DNA from: CAKOSP01 sp964404455
GTDB lineage: Bacteria; Bacillota_I; Bacilli_A; RF39; UBA660
NCBI GenBank assembly: GCA_964404455.1
Contig: CAYOJY010000037.1
Location: 1 to 8,855, forward strand
Direction of reading: 5' to 3'
Length of the DNA stretch: 8,855 nucleotides
The notes beneath the pieces are model-generated. The model was not told the origin of the DNA, searched no databases, and worked only from the letters and a program-made list of their open reading frames with translations. Within the stretch, counting starts at the first letter, position 1, and the number at the start of each line of letters is the position of its first letter. Both the position numbers and the translations under genes were made by a program. This document shows, one piece after another, positions 6,233 through 8,855 of this stretch.

Positions 6233-6797
6233 CAAAATTATTCTTAATATATACAAAGTTATTTTAGGAAGTATATTTATTTTATATTATCGTCCTAAAA
6301 TGATTAATAAAAAAGTAATTCCAATCAAAGGTCCGATCATTATTTGTGGAAATCATAAACATTTATTAGATCAATGTTTAACCATTCTGTCAACCATTAG
6401 ACCAATTACTTATATGGCAAAAAAAGAATATTTTGATAGTAAATTTAGTTGGTTTTTTAAAGGCGCTGGATGCATTTGTGTAGATCGAGAAAACAAAGGT
6501 GGTAATTCTTTAAACGAAGCAATTGAGACATTAAAAAATAAAGGTGCTATTGGGATTTTTCCGGAAGGAACAAGAAATAAAACAACAAAAATTTTATTAC
6601 CTTTTAAATTTGGAACAGTTTCTTTAGCTAAAAAAAGTAATGCTACAATTGTTCCCTTTGGTATAACTGGCGAATATAAATTTTTCAAAAATAATTTAAA
6701 AATAAAATATGGAACCCCTTTTAAAGTAGGCAATATGACACTTGAAGAAGCAAATCAAAAACTTTATGAGGAAGTAAAAAAAATAATTACAAAGTGA
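6219..6797 (+). CDS. PlsC-like acyltransferase (paralogue 2)
   Basis: A second LPLAT/PlsC-family enzyme, 192 residues from ATG 6219 (196 from the alternative GTG 6207). Motifs: NHKHLLD (45-51, H46/D51 catalytic), ICVDRE (86-91), FPEGT (114-118) and IVPFG (144-148). It aligns by eye along its whole length with the first PlsC of the operon, including the PFK-GxVS-A and EYKF stretches, so the two look like an old duplication. Their substrate-binding segment between motifs I and II differs (KHLLDQC against TNNLDGI). The gene overlaps the ligase by 14 bases, and its own stop TGA is part of the next gene's ribosome binding site. It may handle a different acyl acceptor, or one paralogue may serve glycolipids; sequence alone does not say. 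Confidence 0.87.
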   Translation: MKRINKIILNIYKVILGSIFILYYRPKMINKKVIPIKGPIIICGNHKHLLDQCLTILSTIRPITYMAKKEYFDSKFSWFFKGAGCICVDRENKGGNSLNEAIETLKNKGAIGIFPEGTRNKTTKILLPFKFGTVSLAKKSNATIVPFGITGEYKFFKNNLKIKYGTPFKVGNMTLEEANQKLYEEVKKIITK

Positions 6798-6804
6798 GGA
6801 TATA

Positions 6805-7428
6805 ATGCAAGAAATTATTATAAATATTATGGAAGTGTATGGGTACCTAGGTATTTTATTATTAATCTGTATTGAAAATATCTTTCCCCCAATTCCCTCA
6901 GAAGTAATTTTAACTTTTGGTGGATTTATGACTAATTATACTAGTTTGAATGTTCCTTTTGTGATTATTGCATCAACTATAGGAGCCATTTTAGGAGCCT
7001 TAATTTTATATTATGCGGGAAGTATTTTAAACAAGGATAGATTAATTAAAATTATTACCAGTAAGTATGGTAAGTTATTAAGATTAAAGCCTAAAGATAT
7101 TGAAAATGCCAATGACTGGTTTAATAAAAAAGGGACTAAAACTGTTTTTTTCTGTCGTTTTATTCCAATTGTTCGTAGTTTAATTTCTATTCCCGCGGGA
7201 ATGAATAAAATGAAAATAAGTAGTTTTTTATTTTATACCTTACTAGGTACCTTAATTTGGAATACCGTTTTAGTAGTTTTAGGAAGTATAGTGGGAGAGA
7301 AATGGCCAATTATTGTTAGTATATTAAATAAATACTCTAAAATAACTTTAATAATCTTAATTATAATGTTTATTAGTTTTATTGTTTGGTATTATTCAAC
7401 TAGAATAAAAAAGGAAAATAAATCATGA
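6805..7428 (+). CDS. DedA-family membrane protein, candidate undecaprenyl-phosphate translocase
   Basis: An integral membrane protein of 207 residues of the DedA/SNARE-associated family. Family features: E24 and E33 around IFPPIPSE (26-33) in the first re-entrant region, and FFCRFIPIVR (115-124) with R118, P121 and R124 followed by IPAGM (129-133). Hydrophobic segments lie at about 12-24, 50-72, 138-165 and 178-197. Some DedA proteins (UptA type) flip undecaprenyl phosphate back across the membrane; others are linked to phosphatidylethanolamine or membrane potential. Direct coupling here to UppP, with a 4-base ATGA overlap, favours the lipid-carrier role; this is inference. GAGGA (6796-6800), overlapping the previous stop, is the ribosome binding site. 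Confidence 0.85.
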   Translation: MQEIIINIMEVYGYLGILLLICIENIFPPIPSEVILTFGGFMTNYTSLNVPFVIIASTIGAILGALILYYAGSILNKDRLIKIITSKYGKLLRLKPKDIENANDWFNKKGTKTVFFCRFIPIVRSLISIPAGMNKMKISSFLFYTLLGTLIWNTVLVVLGSIVGEKWPIIVSILNKYSKITLIILIIMFISFIVWYYSTRIKKENKS

Positions 7429-8234
7429 TTGATATTTTAAAAATAATAATTTATGGAATTATTGAGGGAGTTACTGAATGGCTTCCCATAAGTAGCACGG
7501 GACATTTAATTTTATTAGAAAATTTTATGAAATTAAATGTTAGTGATGAATTTTTAGAAATGTTTCGGGTTATTATTCAACTTGGAGCTATTTTAGCAGT
7601 TGTAGTTTTATATTTTAATAAATTAAATCCATTTAGTTTAAAAAAAGATAATACCGAAAAAAAAGAAACCTGGAATTTATGGTTAAAAGTTTTAGTAGCA
7701 TCTGTTCCTGCTGGTATAATTGGTTTATTATTTGATAACGCTATTAATAATGTTTTTTATAATTACATAGTAGTGTCTTTAACTTTAATAATTTATGGAA
7801 TAATATTTTTAATTATTGAAAATAAAAATAAAACGGAAAGAATAACCGATTTAAAAGATTTAACTCTTAAAATAGCTTTAATAATTGGTTTTTTTCAAGT
7901 ACTAGCTTTAATTCCTGGAACAAGTAGATCCGGTGCAACAATCATCGGGGCAATGATTTTAGGTACATCAAGATCTGTTGCGGCAGAATTTACATTTTTT
8001 TTAGGTATTCCTATAATGTTTGGCGCTAGTTTATTAAAAATGCTAAAATTTGGTTTTATCTATAATCAAACAGAAATAATAACATTATTAATCGGTTTGT
8101 TAGTAGCTTTTACAACAGCTTTAATAACAATTAAATTTTTAATAAATTATATTAAGAAAAATGATTTCAAGATATTTGGCTGGTATCGAATAGTTTTAGG
8201 TTTGATAGTAATAAGTTACTTTTTAATCTTTTAA
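7425..8234 (+). CDS. uppP: Undecaprenyl-diphosphatase UppP (BacA)
   Basis: A polytopic enzyme of 269 residues, the typical UppP length. It removes one phosphate from undecaprenyl diphosphate outside the cytoplasmic membrane to regenerate the carrier for peptidoglycan and wall polymers. Both signature regions are intact: EGVTEWLPISSTGH (14-27), with E14 and E18 matching the catalytic Glu pair and the PISSTGH box, and PGTSRSG (164-170), with R168 the expected catalytic Arg. Members of this family can confer bacitracin tolerance when abundant. The ATG overlaps the DedA stop as ATGA, with AAGGAA (7411-7416) eight bases upstream, so it should be translated together with DedA. It is the last gene of the operon. 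Only AT-only inverted repeats follow, so no convincing terminator is seen and read-through to the next gene is possible. Confidence 0.96.
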   Translation: MIDILKIIIYGIIEGVTEWLPISSTGHLILLENFMKLNVSDEFLEMFRVIIQLGAILAVVVLYFNKLNPFSLKKDNTEKKETWNLWLKVLVASVPAGIIGLLFDNAINNVFYNYIVVSLTLIIYGIIFLIIENKNKTERITDLKDLTLKIALIIGFFQVLALIPGTSRSGATIIGAMILGTSRSVAAEFTFFLGIPIMFGASLLKMLKFGFIYNQTEIITLLIGLLVAFTTALITIKFLINYIKKNDFKIFGWYRIVLGLIVISYFLIF

Positions 8235-8292
8235 TATGCCTTAAATATTTTAAAAATATAATAATATTAACTAAAAGTAAGCAAAAAAGAAA

Positions 8293-8328
8293 TTGCCTTA
8301 TATTTTAAAAAATGATATTATTTATAAT
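8293..8328 (+). promoter_or_regulatory. Candidate promoter of the terminal surface-protein gene
   Basis: TTGCCT (8293-8298), a 17-base spacer and TATTAT (8316-8321) preceded by TG at 8313-8314 (extended -10). An overlapping perfect TATAAT (8323-8328) is a second -10 choice but lacks a well-placed -35. Either would start RNA 10-20 bases before the AGAGG ribosome binding site. Confidence 0.5.
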
Positions 8329-8347
8329 AGAGAAGAGGCAAAAGTTT

Positions 8348-8855
8348 ATGAATAATAAAAAAACATATGGAATAATAGCAGTAACTGCAGTCCTTTTAAC
8401 CGTAATAGGAGTAACTTTTGCTTATTTTATTGCCAATTTTGGCGCCGGATCAAGCACTAATATTAATATAGAATCAAAAACAACCGATAAATTATATTTT
8501 GTTGAAGGTCAACCTATAAGCATTGTTGCAATCCAGGAAAACTTTGATGAAGGTATGGGTAATTTAAGTGATTATACCGTAACAAGTGCCAATTTAAAAG
8601 CTAATACTAATACAAATATGGCTAGCGAAAATTATAATGTCTTCTTTGTGATAGATTATAATGATTTTGAATATACAACCGAAGATAAAAAGTCTGAATT
8701 AATAATGAAAGTAACTAATCCGAGTGGAGTAGAAGTAACCTCAATTCCCGGACTCCATTATAAAACCGGCGAAGTATCAGGATTTGATATTACCGAAGGC
8801 TATGGCTCATTTGAAATAGCAAAAGATTATTTAATTGAAGCCACTAGTGAAACTA
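8348..8855 (+). CDS. Exported surface protein with SipW-type-like signal region (3' end cut off)
   Basis: The first 169 residues of a protein that runs off the right edge. AGAGG (8334-8338), nine bases upstream, sets the start. A basic MNNKK is followed by a hydrophobic stretch (6-24) ending GVTFAYFIA (21-29) and then a Ser/Asn/Thr-rich start of the mature part. Ala-Tyr-Phe directly after the hydrophobic core resembles the signal regions of TasA/camelysin-type proteins cleaved by SipW-like signal peptidases; alternatively it is an uncleaved membrane anchor. The visible remainder is acidic and rich in beta-forming residues, with no Cys, consistent with extracellular Ig-like or fibre-type modules. 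No specific family is recognised. GC-ending codons (GCC, GGC, CCC) are somewhat more frequent than in the operon. Confidence 0.8.
   Translation, partial: MNNKKTYGIIAVTAVLLTVIGVTFAYFIANFGAGSSTNINIESKTTDKLYFVEGQPISIVAIQENFDEGMGNLSDYTVTSANLKANTNTNMASENYNVFFVIDYNDFEYTTEDKKSELIMKVTNPSGVEVTSIPGLHYKTGEVSGFDITEGYGSFEIAKDYLIEATSET

Noticed and set aside
6801..6806. A perfect TATAAT just before the DedA gene
   Set aside because: It overlaps the space between ribosome binding site and ATG, so RNA would start inside the gene, and no -35 box is positioned for it. Chance in AT-rich DNA.
8235..8292. Inverted repeats after uppP, considered as an operon terminator
   Set aside because: Only A-T pairs or a 4-bp GCAA/TTGC stem. 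No stable hairpin with a T-run was found, so no terminator is called.
1..8855. CRISPR arrays, tRNA or rRNA genes, insertion sequences, and TGA-as-tryptophan recoding
   Set aside because: No spaced repeats, tRNA-like folds, transposase frames or terminal inverted repeats were seen. TGA acts as the terminal codon at normal gene ends at 6795 and 7426, while Trp is TGG.

Overview
The window is AT-rich (the body is roughly a quarter G+C by eye, the first 300 bases about 40% by hand count). It reads as a small-genome, low-GC Bacillota/Mycoplasmatota-like bacterium, perhaps an uncultured gut Bacilli lineage. That placement is inference from composition, consensus sigma-A-type promoters, GAGG-type ribosome binding sites and a TasA/camelysin-like surface protein start. 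Tryptophan is encoded by TGG, and two genes end in TGA within normal gene junctions, so TGA appears to be a stop codon (code 11).

Layout. Bases 1-217 hold the 3' end of a surface-protein-like gene, followed by a GC-rich hairpin (255-279); this stretch differs in composition from everything to its right. A GGDEF diguanylate cyclase (305-1066, minus strand) and a DUF3267 zincin-like membrane protein (1234-1905, plus strand) diverge from a shared AT-rich intergenic region.

Next is a transcription unit with a perfect TTGACA/TATAAT promoter. It encodes a ClpC-like AAA+ protein in two overlapping frames: an N-domain part (2059-2874) and an AAA+ D1 part whose homology starts before its first ATG. 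The join carries an A AAA AAT heptamer, a 7-bp stem-loop five bases downstream and an SD-like GGAG upstream. That is the geometry of a programmed -1 ribosomal frameshift, although a one-base error in the A7 run would look the same. The joined product would be about 566 residues, with one AAA+ module and no D2. This is the most interesting item in the window.

After a terminator (3762-3795) a new promoter (3847-3875) drives a compact five-gene operon: PlsC-like acyltransferase, acyl-CoA/ACP synthetase, second PlsC-like acyltransferase, DedA-family membrane protein and UppP undecaprenyl-diphosphatase. All junctions overlap or are only a few bases long. The first three genes activate fatty acids and esterify them into phospholipid. 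The last two resemble the flipping and dephosphorylation steps of undecaprenyl-phosphate recycling. The operon therefore pairs membrane-lipid supply with cell-wall lipid-carrier recycling.

The window ends inside a gene with its own promoter (8348 to beyond 8855) for an exported or surface protein with a SipW-type-like signal region.
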